Assembly: GCF_017912555.1 (NCBI RefSeq)
Contig: NZ_JAERSD010000001.1
Span: forward strand, 136,796 to 200,795
Length of the DNA stretch: 64,000 bases
Reading direction: 5' to 3'
From: Bacillus sp. REN3
GTDB taxonomy: Bacteria > Bacillota > Bacilli > Bacillales > Cytobacillaceae
Shown here: one piece after another, positions 56,406 to 64,000 of the stretch
Position numbering within the stretch: position 1 is the first letter of the stretch
Layout: each line of letters opens with the position of its first letter
Program-made: the position numbers and the translations under genes
Notes under the pieces: model-generated
Seen by the model: the letters and a program-made list of their open reading frames with translations, nothing else
Told to the model about the DNA's origin: nothing
Databases searched by the model: none

Positions 56406-58808
56406 ATGAGTAAAACACGCGTTTATGAATATGCAAAGAAGCATAATTTATCGAGTAAAGACGTGATTATCAAATTAAAAGAACTGAATATCGAGGTTTC
56501 GAACCATATGACTGCTATGGAAGATGAGACCGTCAAGAAGCTTGATGCGATTTACAGTAAAAATCAACTGAAACAACAAAGCCAGTCCAAGCCAAAGAAG
56601 CAAGGACAGAAACAAGGCGGACAAGGCAAGGAACCGAGCCGAAAACATAGCCAGAATTCAGACCAGAAACAAGGCCAGAATCCGAGCCAAAAACAGGGCC
56701 AGGGCGCTGGCCAAAAGCAAGGCCAGAGCCGGGGCCAGGGAAATAACCGCAACCAGAGCCAGAATCAGCAACACAGCCAGAACCAGAATCAGAAACACAG
56801 CCAGAACCAGAATCAGCAAAGAAACAGCCAGGGCCAGCTGAAAACGGCTGCAAGCGCATTCTCTGATGACGAACGCCGCGCAACCACTCCAGAAAAGGTA
56901 AAAAGCGGTGGAGCCCAAAGAAAAGGCGACAACAATTCCAAACCTTTCAATAAAAATAATAAAAACAAGCAAAACAACAAGAACAAGAATCATCAGAACC
57001 AGAACAGAGGAAAACAAAACCACCAGAATCAGCAACAGCCAAAAAAGGTCAAGGAACTTCCATCCAAGATCACTTTCAGTGAATCCCTGACAGTAGCTGA
57101 GCTGGCTAAAAAACTAAACCGCGAACCATCCGAAATCATCAAGAAGCTGTTCATGCTTGGTGTCATGGCAACGATCAACCAGGACCTTGAGAAAGATGCA
57201 ATAGAATTGATAGCATCCGATTATGGTGTTGAGGTGGAAGAGGAAATCAAGATCGATACTACTGACCTTGAGGTTTACTTCACGGAAGATGAGGAAAGCA
57301 ATCTTGTCGAAAGACCTTCAGTCGTCACGATCATGGGCCATGTTGACCATGGTAAAACCACCACGCTTGATTCCATTCGGAATACGAAAGTAACAGCTGG
57401 CGAAGCAGGCGGAATCACACAGCACATTGGTGCTTATCAAGTTGAAGAGAACGGGAAGAAAATCACTTTCCTTGATACGCCAGGCCACGCCGCATTCACA
57501 ACGATGCGGGCGCGCGGAGCGAAAATCACGGATATCACGATCCTGGTCGTGGCAGCGGATGATGGCGTCAAGCCGCAGACTATCGAGGCCATTAACCATG
57601 CGAAAGCCGCAAATGTACCAATCATCGTCGCCATTAACAAGATGGACAAACCAACGGCAAATCCTGAGCGAGTTATGCAGGAATTGACTGAATATGGACT
57701 TGTGCCTGAAGCATGGGGCGGAGACACCATTTATGTGCCGATATCTGCATTGAATGGGGAAGGAATCGACAACTTGCTTGAAATGATCCTCCTCATAAGT
57801 GAAGTTGAGGAATTCAAGGCTAATCCGAACAGGCCTGCAATAGGTACGGTAATTGAAGCCCAGCTTGATAAAGGGCGCGGTTCCGTTGCCACATTGCTTG
57901 TCCAGAATGGAACGCTGAGGATTGGCGATCCAATCGTCGTCGGCAATACGTTTGGCCGTGTCCGGGCAATGGTGAATGACATTGGGCGCCGTGTCAAGGA
58001 AGCTGGCCCTTCAGCTCCTGTTGAAGTCACAGGCCTTAATGATGTTCCCCAAGCCGGGGACCGTTTCGTTGTTTTTGAAGATGAGAAGACTGCCCGCCAG
58101 ATCGGGGAAGTCCGTTCGCAGCAGGCAGTCCAGGCACAGCGCAGCGAAAAAACCCGCGTAAGCCTTGATACTTTGTTTGAACATATGAAACAAGGGGAAA
58201 TGAAAGACCTGAATCTTATCATCAAAGCCGACGTCCAGGGTTCTGTCGAAGCACTTGCAGCTGCTTTGCAAAAATTGGATGTTGAAGGTGTCAATGTTAG
58301 GATCATTCACACTGGTGTTGGTGCGATCAATGAGTCTGATATAACCCTTGCAGCCGCATCCAACGGAATTGTCATTGGTTTCAACGTACGCCCGGATACC
58401 AATGCCAAGCGTGCTGCTGAATCTGAAAGTGTCGATATTCGTTTGCATCGCATTATATATAAGGTAATCGAAGAGATCGAATCTGCGATGAAAGGGATGC
58501 TTGATCCAGTTTACGCCGAGAAGGTCATTGGCCAGGCGGAAGTCCGCCAGACTTTCAAGGTCTCCAAAATCGGCACAATCGCTGGTTCATATGTCACGGA
58601 CGGAAAAGTCACCCGTGACAGCGGTGTGCGCCTGATCCGTGACGGTGTCGTCATTTTCGAAGGAGAAGTTGATGCGTTGAAACGTTTCAAGGATGATGCA
58701 AAGGAAGTCTCACAAGGATATGAATGCGGTATTACCATTAAGAACTTCAATGACGTCAAGGAAGGCGATGTTATTGAAGCATATATCATGGAAGAAGTGG
58801 AACGTTAA
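56406..58808 (+). CDS. infB: Translation initiation factor IF-2
   Basis: About 800 residues from the ATG at 56406 after GGGGGTGA; a GTG at 56397 is inside that site. IF-2 positions fMet-tRNA on the 30S subunit and promotes subunit joining. It has the N-terminal IF2_N module ([17 protein letters not shown]), then a long low-complexity segment rich in Gln, Asn, Lys and Gly (about 55-220), a second IF2_N ([20 protein letters not shown]) and the G domain with GHVDHGKTT (311-319). Next come [18 protein letters not shown], domain II and domain IV, ending in [20 protein letters not shown]. The low-complexity part explains its length over the 716 of B. subtilis. Confidence 0.97.
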   Translation: MSKTRVYEYAKKHNLSSKDVIIKLKELNIEVSNHMTAMEDETVKKLDAIYSKNQLKQQSQSKPKKQGQKQGGQGKEPSRKHSQNSDQKQGQNPSQKQGQGAGQKQGQSRGQGNNRNQSQNQQHSQNQNQKHSQNQNQQRNSQGQLKTAASAFSDDERRATTPEKVKSGGAQRKGDNNSKPFNKNNKNKQNNKNKNHQNQNRGKQNHQNQQQPKKVKELPSKITFSESLTVAELAKKLNREPSEIIKKLFMLGVMATINQDLEKDAIELIASDYGVEVEEEIKIDTTDLEVYFTEDEESNLVERPSVVTIMGHVDHGKTTTLDSIRNTKVTAGEAGGITQHIGAYQVEENGKKITFLDTPGHAAFTTMRARGAKITDITILVVAADDGVKPQTIEAINHAKAANVPIIVAINKMDKPTANPERVMQELTEYGLVPEAWGGDTIYVPISALNGEGIDNLLEMILLISEVEEFKANPNRPAIGTVIEAQLDKGRGSVATLLVQNGTLRIGDPIVVGNTFGRVRAMVNDIGRRVKEAGPSAPVEVTGLNDVPQAGDRFVVFEDEKTARQIGEVRSQQAVQAQRSEKTRVSLDTLFEHMKQGEMKDLNLIIKADVQGSVEALAAALQKLDVEGVNVRIIHTGVGAINESDITLAAASNGIVIGFNVRPDTNAKRAAESESVDIRLHRIIYKVIEEIESAMKGMLDPVYAEKVIGQAEVRQTFKVSKIGTIAGSYVTDGKVTRDSGVRLIRDGVVIFEGEVDALKRFKDDAKEVSQGYECGITIKNFNDVKEGDVIEAYIMEEVER
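56771..56816 (+). repeat. infB: Tandem repeat inside infB
   Basis: A perfect 22-base direct repeat with a 24-base period occurs at 56771-56792 and 56795-56816 (each begins ACACAGCCAG and ends AGAATCAG), encoding two units of His-Ser-Gln-Asn-Gln-Asn-Gln with a variable residue. Degenerate related units extend over about 56600-56830. Confidence 0.85.
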
Positions 58809-59089
58809 TGGTAGTGGGCTTAGCAGCCTGTGAATGCATGATTTATGATGCCCATTCTCTGAAAGAAAAGCGTGCTGTCCTGCAGCGGATTATGACCCGT
58901 CTTAAGCAGAAATACAATGTTTCTGTGTCGGAAGTGGACCACCAAGATGTGTGGCAGCGGACAACGATTGCGATTGCCGCTGTCTCATCTTCAAGGGTTT
59001 CAACGGAACGAGAGCTTCAGAACGCCTTGAAACTAATTGATTCTTTTCCGGAGATTGAACGGACCATCACCGAAATGGAATGGCTTTAA
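58808..59089 (+). CDS. ylxP: DUF503 family protein YlxP
   Basis: 93 residues. Conserved small protein between infB and rbfA in Firmicutes; its role is not firmly known, though ribosome-related function is inferred from position. Motifs: VVGLAACECMIYDAHSLKEKR, RLKQKYNVSVSEVDHQDVWQ and SFPEIERTITEMEWL. Its ATG overlaps the infB stop (TAATG), so translation is coupled. Confidence 0.93.
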   Translation: MVVGLAACECMIYDAHSLKEKRAVLQRIMTRLKQKYNVSVSEVDHQDVWQRTTIAIAAVSSSRVSTERELQNALKLIDSFPEIERTITEMEWL

Positions 59090-59107
59090 TAGAGAGGTGA
59101 TTGAATT

Positions 59108-59473
59108 ATGGCGCATAGAGTAAACCGAGTAGGCGAACAAATGAAAAAAGAACTAGGCGACATCATCAGCCGAAAAATCAAGGACCCGCGCATTGGATTC
59201 GTGACAGTTACTGATGTACAAGTAACGGGTGACCTTCAGCAGGCCAAGGTATATATCTCTGTCCTTGGCGATGAGGAACAGAAAGAGAATACCCTGAAAG
59301 GACTTGCCAAAGCAAAAGGGTTCATCAGGACTGAAATCGGCCAGAGAATCCGTCTGAGGAAGACACCTGAGCTTATTTTTGAATTCGATGAAACGATGGC
59401 TTACGGTAATCGTATCAACACTTTGATTCACGAATTGCAAAAAAACGAAAATCCTGATGGGGATGAAGACTGA
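59108..59473 (+). CDS. rbfA: Ribosome-binding factor A
   Basis: 121 residues. RbfA assists late maturation of 16S rRNA in the 30S subunit, especially in the cold. Type II KH-like fold signatures: [59 protein letters not shown]. The ATG follows AGAGAGGTG. The last gene of its operon: a strong bidirectional-looking terminator follows within 25 bases. Confidence 0.97.
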   Translation: MAHRVNRVGEQMKKELGDIISRKIKDPRIGFVTVTDVQVTGDLQQAKVYISVLGDEEQKENTLKGLAKAKGFIRTEIGQRIRLRKTPELIFEFDETMAYGNRINTLIHELQKNENPDGDED

Positions 59474-59496
59474 TCCCAGGGCATTTAGGTTAAGGG

Positions 59497-59532
59497 AAAA
59501 ATGGATAGACACTTTGTCTATCCATTTTTTAA
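59497..59532 (+). terminator. Terminator after rbfA
   Basis: AAAAATGGATAGAC (59497-59510) pairs along 14 bp with GTCTATCCATTTTT (59516-59529), loop ACTTT, followed by more T. A run of A on the other arm could serve the opposite strand too. Confidence 0.92.
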
Positions 59533-59754
59533 AAAGATTTTTAAAAGAAGCGGAAGCCTGGAATGGCTGCAATGTTAACGGAAATAGCTTTTTGAAATTA
59601 AGCAACAAGCGGATCTGCAAAATATTTGACGAGGGATCGATACATTTTTCCGCAGCGGTGTACGGGAATCTGGAGACATCATTAGCGGAAAAAAAAGCCG
59701 ATTCTTAATCTTTAAAAAGATGATTGGAAACGGCTTGCAGTAAGGGGGGAGAGC
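59533..59754. other. Spacer between the rbfA terminator and truB
   Basis: 222 bases with no convincing promoter or gene. A frame at 59457-59708 (83 codons) crosses the terminator hairpin and has no motif, so I reject it. The truB ribosome binding site AAGGGGGGAG (59742-59751) is at the end. truB must be transcribed from an unrecognised promoter here or by read-through. Confidence 0.5.
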
Positions 59755-60672
59755 ATGGAAGGGATTTTGCCGCTATATAAACCAGCGGGAATGACTTCAC
59801 ATGATTGTGTTTTCAGATTACGGAAACTGTTAAAAACAAAAAAAGTCGGTCATACAGGAACTCTAGATCCCGATGTCACTGGCGTCTTGCCGATCTGTGT
59901 CGGGAAGGCAACCAAAGTAGCTGAATACATAACAGATGCCGGTAAAGCATATGAGGGTGAAGTGACACTTGGCTTTACTACAACCACCGAGGATGCATCC
60001 GGAGAAAAAGTGGTGGAAAAGGCTGTCGACAGAGAAATCCGAAGAGAAGAAATTGAAGGAACACTGAGGTCTTTCCTTGGAGAGATTGAGCAGACGCCGC
60101 CGATGTATTCAGCTGTAAAGGTCAAGGGAAAAAGACTGTATGAATACGCAAGGCAGGGTATCGAAGTGGAACGTCCGACAAGGAAGGTCAACATTTACTC
60201 AATTGATCTGCTTGATGACCGGAAAATTTTCGCTGGTGACAGGATTCGTTTCAAGTTCAGGGTTTCCTGTAGCAAAGGTACATACATCAGGACCCTTGCC
60301 GTGATGATTGGGGAAAGATTAGGGTACCCCGCGCATATGTCCTCGCTGGTGAGAATCCAATCTGCCTCTTTCTCGCTAGAAGATTGCTATACTTTCGAGC
60401 AGCTCGAGGAAATGGCTTCAGAGAGAACGATCCATACAGCGTTGCGGCCGCTTGAAGCCGGAATTTCTTATTTGCCGAAATATAGCATAAATGATAAAGT
60501 AGCAGAGAAAGTGAAAAACGGGGCATTGCTGGAAATTCCTTCTCACTTGGCGGAAACAGCAGGCCCGATTGCGGTTGAGTCTGAAGATGGGACAGCTCTT
60601 GCCATTTACAGGAGGCATCCCGATAAACCAGGGATCATGAAGCCTGACAAGGTTTTGAGGAATGACCAATGA
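59755..60672 (+). CDS. truB: tRNA pseudouridine-55 synthase TruB
   Basis: 305 residues. It makes pseudouridine 55 in the T-loop of tRNAs. The catalytic Asp is D38 in VGHTGTLDPDVTGVLPICVG; the N-terminus GILPLYKPAGMTSHDCVF and later YSAVKVKGKRLYEYAR and SKGTYIRTLAVMIG are family motifs. The C-terminal part is a divergent PUA-like domain. The frame of ribF overlaps its end, though the preferred ribF start lies 31 bases after the stop. Confidence 0.97.
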   Translation: MEGILPLYKPAGMTSHDCVFRLRKLLKTKKVGHTGTLDPDVTGVLPICVGKATKVAEYITDAGKAYEGEVTLGFTTTTEDASGEKVVEKAVDREIRREEIEGTLRSFLGEIEQTPPMYSAVKVKGKRLYEYARQGIEVERPTRKVNIYSIDLLDDRKIFAGDRIRFKFRVSCSKGTYIRTLAVMIGERLGYPAHMSSLVRIQSASFSLEDCYTFEQLEEMASERTIHTALRPLEAGISYLPKYSINDKVAEKVKNGALLEIPSHLAETAGPIAVESEDGTALAIYRRHPDKPGIMKPDKVLRNDQ

Positions 60673-60703
60673 AGCAGCTGGTCCAGAAAAGGTGAGTAAT
60701 AAC

Positions 60704-61657
60704 GTGGAATTGATCAAACTAAATCATCCTCATGGGTACAGTGAGAAAGATTTTCCTAAGATGGCAATGGCACTCGGTTATTTTGACGGGGTTCATCTTG
60801 GCCATCAGCAAGTTATAAGTGAAGCGCAGAGAGTTGCAGCGGCCAAGGGTCTTAAGAGTGCGGTGATGACTTTTGATCCACACCCCTCTGTTGTCCTTGG
60901 GAAGAAAGTGCAACATATAGAGTACATAACTCCGCTTGATGAAAAAATCAAGGTAATTGAGGAAATGGGTATCGATTATTTATTTGTCGTCCATTTCTCG
61001 ACGGCGTTCTCAAGCTTGCTGCCTCAGGAGTTCATCGATCAATACATCATCAGGCTGAATGTCAGGCATGTGGTCGCAGGGTTTGACTATACCTACGGCA
61101 AAATGGGCAAAGGGACAATGGAAACAATCCAATTCCATTCACGCCAGAAATTCAGTTATTCCGTCGTATCAAAGCTTGCAACGGCAAACGATGAGAAGAT
61201 AAGTTCCACCTTGATTCGCAGCTTATTGCGAGACGGAAAGGTAGAGAAGATGCCTGGACTGCTTGGCCGGTACTATACGACGGGAGGGGTCGTGGTCCAT
61301 GGGGAACAGCGTGGCAGGTCGATTGGATTTCCAACTGCGAACGTACAAGTTTTTGATCATTACATCCTGCCGCCGACCGGCGTTTACGCAGTGAAGTTAA
61401 GAATCGGCCAGAATATATATGACGGGGTCTGCAATGTAGGGTACAAACCCACCTTCCATTTGGAAAAAGCAGATAAACCTTCCGTCGAGGTCCACTTATT
61501 CAATTTTTCCGGTGAAATCTATGGCGAAAATGTCATGGTTGAATGGCATGTCAGGATCCGGGATGAACGGAAGTTCGGAGGGATTGAAGAACTTGTAGCG
61601 CAAATCACGAAAGATAAGCAGGAAGCTAAGCGTTACTTTGAAAAAAACCACAGTTAG
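60704..61657 (+). CDS. ribF: Bifunctional riboflavin kinase / FAD synthetase
   Basis: 317 residues from the GTG at 60704, eight bases after AAAGGTGAG; this matches the B. subtilis RibC N-terminus, while in-frame upstream codons from 60662 overlap truB. It converts riboflavin to FMN and FMN to FAD. The N-terminal nucleotidyltransferase shows ALGYFDGVHLGHQQVI and the C-terminal flavokinase GRSIGFPTANV, LPPTGVYAV and GVCNVGYKPTF. It is called ribC in B. subtilis. Confidence 0.96.
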   Translation: MELIKLNHPHGYSEKDFPKMAMALGYFDGVHLGHQQVISEAQRVAAAKGLKSAVMTFDPHPSVVLGKKVQHIEYITPLDEKIKVIEEMGIDYLFVVHFSTAFSSLLPQEFIDQYIIRLNVRHVVAGFDYTYGKMGKGTMETIQFHSRQKFSYSVVSKLATANDEKISSTLIRSLLRDGKVEKMPGLLGRYYTTGGVVVHGEQRGRSIGFPTANVQVFDHYILPPTGVYAVKLRIGQNIYDGVCNVGYKPTFHLEKADKPSVEVHLFNFSGEIYGENVMVEWHVRIRDERKFGGIEELVAQITKDKQEAKRYFEKNHS

Positions 61658-61659
61658 AC

Positions 61660-61688
61660 TTGCTTTTTGCTATGAAAAGATGTATTCT
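61660..61688 (+). promoter_or_regulatory. Possible promoter of rpsO
   Basis: TTGCTT (61660-61665), 17 bases, TATTCT (61683-61688). Both boxes match four of six positions. It starts just after the ribF stop. Confidence 0.4.
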
Positions 61689-61694
61689 TATTAA

Positions 61695-61781
61695 CGTATC
61701 AAAAAAGAACCTTTGCTTGGCAAGTCGAGTCACCGACGCTTGCTCGGTAACAGGGGATTCCATTTCAGGAGGTGAACACGG
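61695..61781 (+). ncRNA. Possible S15-binding leader of rpsO
   Basis: The 90-base leader contains a hairpin ACCGA (61732-61736), loop CGCTTGC, TCGGT (61744-61748), and a smaller one around TTGC/GCAA near 61714-61723, before AGGAGGTG. Autoregulatory rpsO leaders bound by S15 are known in Firmicutes (Geobacillus). Whether this folds into that structure cannot be told by eye. Confidence 0.4.
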
Positions 61782-62051
61782 ATGGCAATTTCAAAAGAAC
61801 GTAAAAATGAACTGATCAATGAATTCAAGACTCACGAAAGTGATACTGGTTCTCCAGAAGTTCAAATCGCTGTCCTTACAGAAGAAATCAATACATTGAA
61901 CGACCACTTGCGCGTTCATAAAAAGGACCACCACTCACGTCGCGGCCTTTTAAAAATGGTAGGTAAACGTCGTAACCTTTTGACTTACCTGCGAAACAAG
62001 GACGTTTCACGTTACCGCGAGTTAATCAACAAGCTAGGTTTACGTAGATAG
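61782..62051 (+). CDS. rpsO: 30S ribosomal protein S15
   Basis: 89 residues. A primary 16S rRNA-binding protein of the platform. Motifs: [59 protein letters not shown] and [20 protein letters not shown]. The ATG follows AGGAGGTG. A terminator follows the stop. Confidence 0.98.
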   Translation: MAISKERKNELINEFKTHESDTGSPEVQIAVLTEEINTLNDHLRVHKKDHHSRRGLLKMVGKRRNLLTYLRNKDVSRYRELINKLGLRR

Positions 62052-62057
62052 TGCGTC

Positions 62058-62082
62058 AAAGCGGGATTTATCCCGCTTTTTT
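62058..62082 (+). terminator. Terminator after rpsO
   Basis: AAAGCGGGA (62058-62066), loop TTTA, TCCCGCTTT (62071-62079) with additional T residues. Confidence 0.92.
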
Positions 62083-62171
62083 ATTAGGCAAAATTTTGCT
62101 TGATACATAATCCAATTGATTTTATCGTTTGTTCTTGGCACATACTATTACATAAAAAGCCTTTTGGAAAA

Positions 62172-62197
62172 GGGCTGGTCTTCCATGAGACTGGCCC
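62172..62197 (+). repeat. Hairpin in the pnp leader
   Basis: GGGCTGGTCT (62172-62181) and AGACTGGCCC (62188-62197) form a 10-bp stem (two G-T pairs) with loop TCCATG. No T-run follows, so it is probably not a terminator for rpsO; it lies about 125 bases before pnp and may be a processing or autoregulation site. The rest of the 240-base spacer is AT-rich without a clear promoter. Confidence 0.5.
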
Positions 62198-62322
62198 TCC
62201 TGCATTGGGCGTTTTCAGACAACAGGATTAAGGTATATTTGTTATTAGACATGCATTTGTGTTTTTTTAATATTCCAAGGCATCAGCCTGGATGGATTTC
62301 AAGTTAGAGAGGGGCTTAAAGA

Positions 62323-64000
62323 ATGGAACAAGAAAAACAAAGTTTTTCCTTTGACTGGGCAGGCCGTAAGCTTACTGTCGAAATCGGCCAGCTTGCGAAG
62401 CAGGCGAGCGGCGCTGTCCTAGTCCGTTATGGCGATACAGCCGTCCTTAGCACTGCTACCGCTTCCAAAGAACCAAAAAATCTGGACTTTTTTCCGCTTA
62501 CAGTCAACTATGAAGAAAGGCTATACGCTGTCGGAAAGATTCCCGGCGGCTTCATTAAGCGTGAAGGCCGTCCAAGCGAAAAGGCGATCCTTGCAAGCAG
62601 ATTGATTGACCGTCCCATCAGACCGCTGTTCCCGGATGGGTTCCGAAACGATGTACAAGTCATCAGCATTGTCATGAGCGTGGACCAAGACTGCTCATCC
62701 GAAATGGCCGCGATGTTTGGCTCATCCCTTGCCCTTAGCGTTTCCGACATTCCTTTCGGAGGCCCGATAGCCGGTGTGATCGTTGGCAGAGTCGATGGGA
62801 AATTCGTCATCAATCCTTCCGTAGAAGAAATGGAAAAGAGTGATATGCACTTGACGGTTGCCGGTACAATGGATGCTATCAACATGGTTGAAGCGGGTGC
62901 TGATGAAGTTCCGGAAGAAATCATGCTTGCAGCCATCATGTTCGGTCATGAAGAAATCAAGCGTCTGATCGCATTCCAGCAGGAAGTAGCTGCCCAGGTC
63001 GGAAAAGAAAAGCGCGAAATTCCGCTTTTTGAGCTTGATAGGGAACTGGAAACAGAAGTACGCAATCTTTGCGAGCAGGACATGCTGTCCGCTATCCAGG
63101 TCCAGGAAAAGCACGCGCGTGAAGACGCCATCAAAGAAGTCAAGGATGCTGTTATTGCCCGCTATGAAGAACAGGAAGTGGATCCTGAAATCATCAAGCA
63201 GGTCAAGCAGGTTCTGGATAAAATCGTCAAAGGCGAAGTCCGCCGATTGATCACTGAAGATAAAATCCGTCCGGATGGACGTAAAGTAGATGAAATCCGC
63301 CCTCTATCCTCCGAGGTTGGACTGCTCTCAAGAACTCATGGGTCCGGATTGTTCACCCGCGGGCAAACACAGGCTTTAAGCATTTGTACGCTAGGAGCGA
63401 TGGGCGATGTGCAGATCCTCGACGGCCTCGGCATCGAAGAGGAAAAACGGTTCATGCACCACTATAACTTCCCGTTATTTTCTGTTGGTGAAACTGGACC
63501 AATCCGTGGGCCAGGCCGGCGTGAAATCGGGCATGGAGCTCTGGGTGAAAGGGCGCTTGAGCCAGTCATTCCAAGTGAAAAAGATTTTCCGTATACAATC
63601 CGCTTAGTTTCTGAAGTGCTTGAGTCTAACGGTTCCACCTCGCAGGCGAGCATTTGCGCAAGCACGCTCGCAATGATGGATGCAGGGGTACCAATCAAAG
63701 CACCAGTTGCCGGAATCGCGATGGGTCTTGTCAAATCAGGAGAGCATTATACAATCCTTACGGATATCCAGGGAATGGAAGACCACCTTGGCGATATGGA
63801 CTTCAAAGTGGCGGGAACGGCTAAAGGTGTTACAGCATTGCAAATGGACATCAAAATAGACGGATTGTCCCGTGAAATCCTGGAGGAAGCACTGCAGCAG
63901 GCGCAAAAGGGCCGCATGCAAATTCTTGAATCGATGCTTGCCACGATCAAAGAACCGCGTGGACAGCTTTCGAAATACGCTCCAAAGATCATCACAATGA
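62323..64000 (+). CDS. pnp: Polyribonucleotide nucleotidyltransferase (PNPase), 3' end beyond the window
   Basis: The frame is open from the ATG at 62323 (after GAGAGGGG) to the window edge, giving 559 of about 700 residues. PNPase degrades RNA 3' to 5' by phosphorolysis and in B. subtilis is the main 3' exonuclease. First RNase PH domain: [41 protein letters not shown] helical linker follows (about 240-310). Second RNase PH domain: [34 protein letters not shown] and [20 protein letters not shown]. The KH and S1 domains lie outside the window. It is missed by a search requiring a stop codon. Confidence 0.98.
   Translation, partial: MEQEKQSFSFDWAGRKLTVEIGQLAKQASGAVLVRYGDTAVLSTATASKEPKNLDFFPLTVNYEERLYAVGKIPGGFIKREGRPSEKAILASRLIDRPIRPLFPDGFRNDVQVISIVMSVDQDCSSEMAAMFGSSLALSVSDIPFGGPIAGVIVGRVDGKFVINPSVEEMEKSDMHLTVAGTMDAINMVEAGADEVPEEIMLAAIMFGHEEIKRLIAFQQEVAAQVGKEKREIPLFELDRELETEVRNLCEQDMLSAIQVQEKHAREDAIKEVKDAVIARYEEQEVDPEIIKQVKQVLDKIVKGEVRRLITEDKIRPDGRKVDEIRPLSSEVGLLSRTHGSGLFTRGQTQALSICTLGAMGDVQILDGLGIEEEKRFMHHYNFPLFSVGETGPIRGPGRREIGHGALGERALEPVIPSEKDFPYTIRLVSEVLESNGSTSQASICASTLAMMDAGVPIKAPVAGIAMGLVKSGEHYTILTDIQGMEDHLGDMDFKVAGTAKGVTALQMDIKIDGLSREILEEALQQAQKGRMQILESMLATIKEPRGQLSKYAPKIITM

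Noticed and set aside
56755-56830. CRISPR-like array
   Set aside because: The repeats have a 24-base period without spacers, lie in frame within infB and encode Gln/Asn-rich protein.
59457-59708. 83-codon ORF after rbfA
   Set aside because: It starts inside rbfA, crosses the rbfA terminator stem and shows no motif.

Overview
This window is one continuous block of chromosomal core genes from a motile, low-to-moderate GC Gram-positive bacterium of the family Bacillaceae. The evidence is the gene order (sucD-dprA-topA-trmFO-xerC-hslVU-codY, then the fla/che operon, then rpsB-tsf-pyrH-frr-uppS-cdsA-dxr-rseP-proS-polC-rimP-nusA-infB-rbfA-truB-ribF-rpsO-pnp), which matches Bacillus subtilis almost gene for gene. 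Other signs are CodY, PolC, FliY and CheC/CheD, strong GGAGG ribosome binding sites, and frequent TTG/GTG starts. Protein lengths mostly match B. subtilis, but several differences (a longer IF2, a duplicated FlgD module, a FapA-like gene next to sigD) point to another genus or species. All 64 genes I support are on the + strand; I see no tRNA, rRNA, insertion sequence, prophage or CRISPR array.

Positions 1-9337: the end of sucD, then dprA, topA (own promoter, with an unexplained inverted repeat over its -35 box), trmFO, and the xerC-hslV-hslU-codY operon, which ends at a strong terminator. Positions 9338-9793 hold the control region of the motility operon. Positions 9794-39258: the fla/che operon of 35 genes. 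It runs through rod, basal body and C-ring (flgB-fliG), export ATPase (fliHIJ), hook (fliK, flgD, a TIGR02530-type gene, flgE), swrD and fliL, switch (fliM, fliY, cheY), export gate (fliOPQR, flhBA), flagellar placement (flhF, flhG), chemotaxis (cheB, A, W, C, D), sigD, and a three-gene tail (FapA-like, a small unknown, a SwrB-like protein).

Positions 39260-49021: a strong promoter starts translation genes (rpsB, tsf, each followed by a terminator), then pyrH-frr, then the envelope/isoprenoid run uppS-cdsA-dxr-rseP, then proS. Positions 49022-53478: polC with its own extended -10 promoter. Positions 53479-54151: a long gene-free spacer carrying what looks like a decayed dispersed Bacillaceae repeat, then the promoter and a hairpin leader of the rimP-nusA-ylxR-ylxQ-infB-ylxP-rbfA operon, which couples transcription elongation to ribosome assembly and initiation. 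truB, ribF, rpsO and the 5' part of pnp complete the window.

Most of the window is well-known biology. The least explained parts are the fapA/small protein/swrB tail of the motility operon, the structured leaders (rimP-nusA, pnp, rpsO, fliF), the topA upstream repeat, the polC-rimP repeat and the two unusually long spacers (frr-uppS and rbfA-truB). No clearly new multi-gene system is visible.
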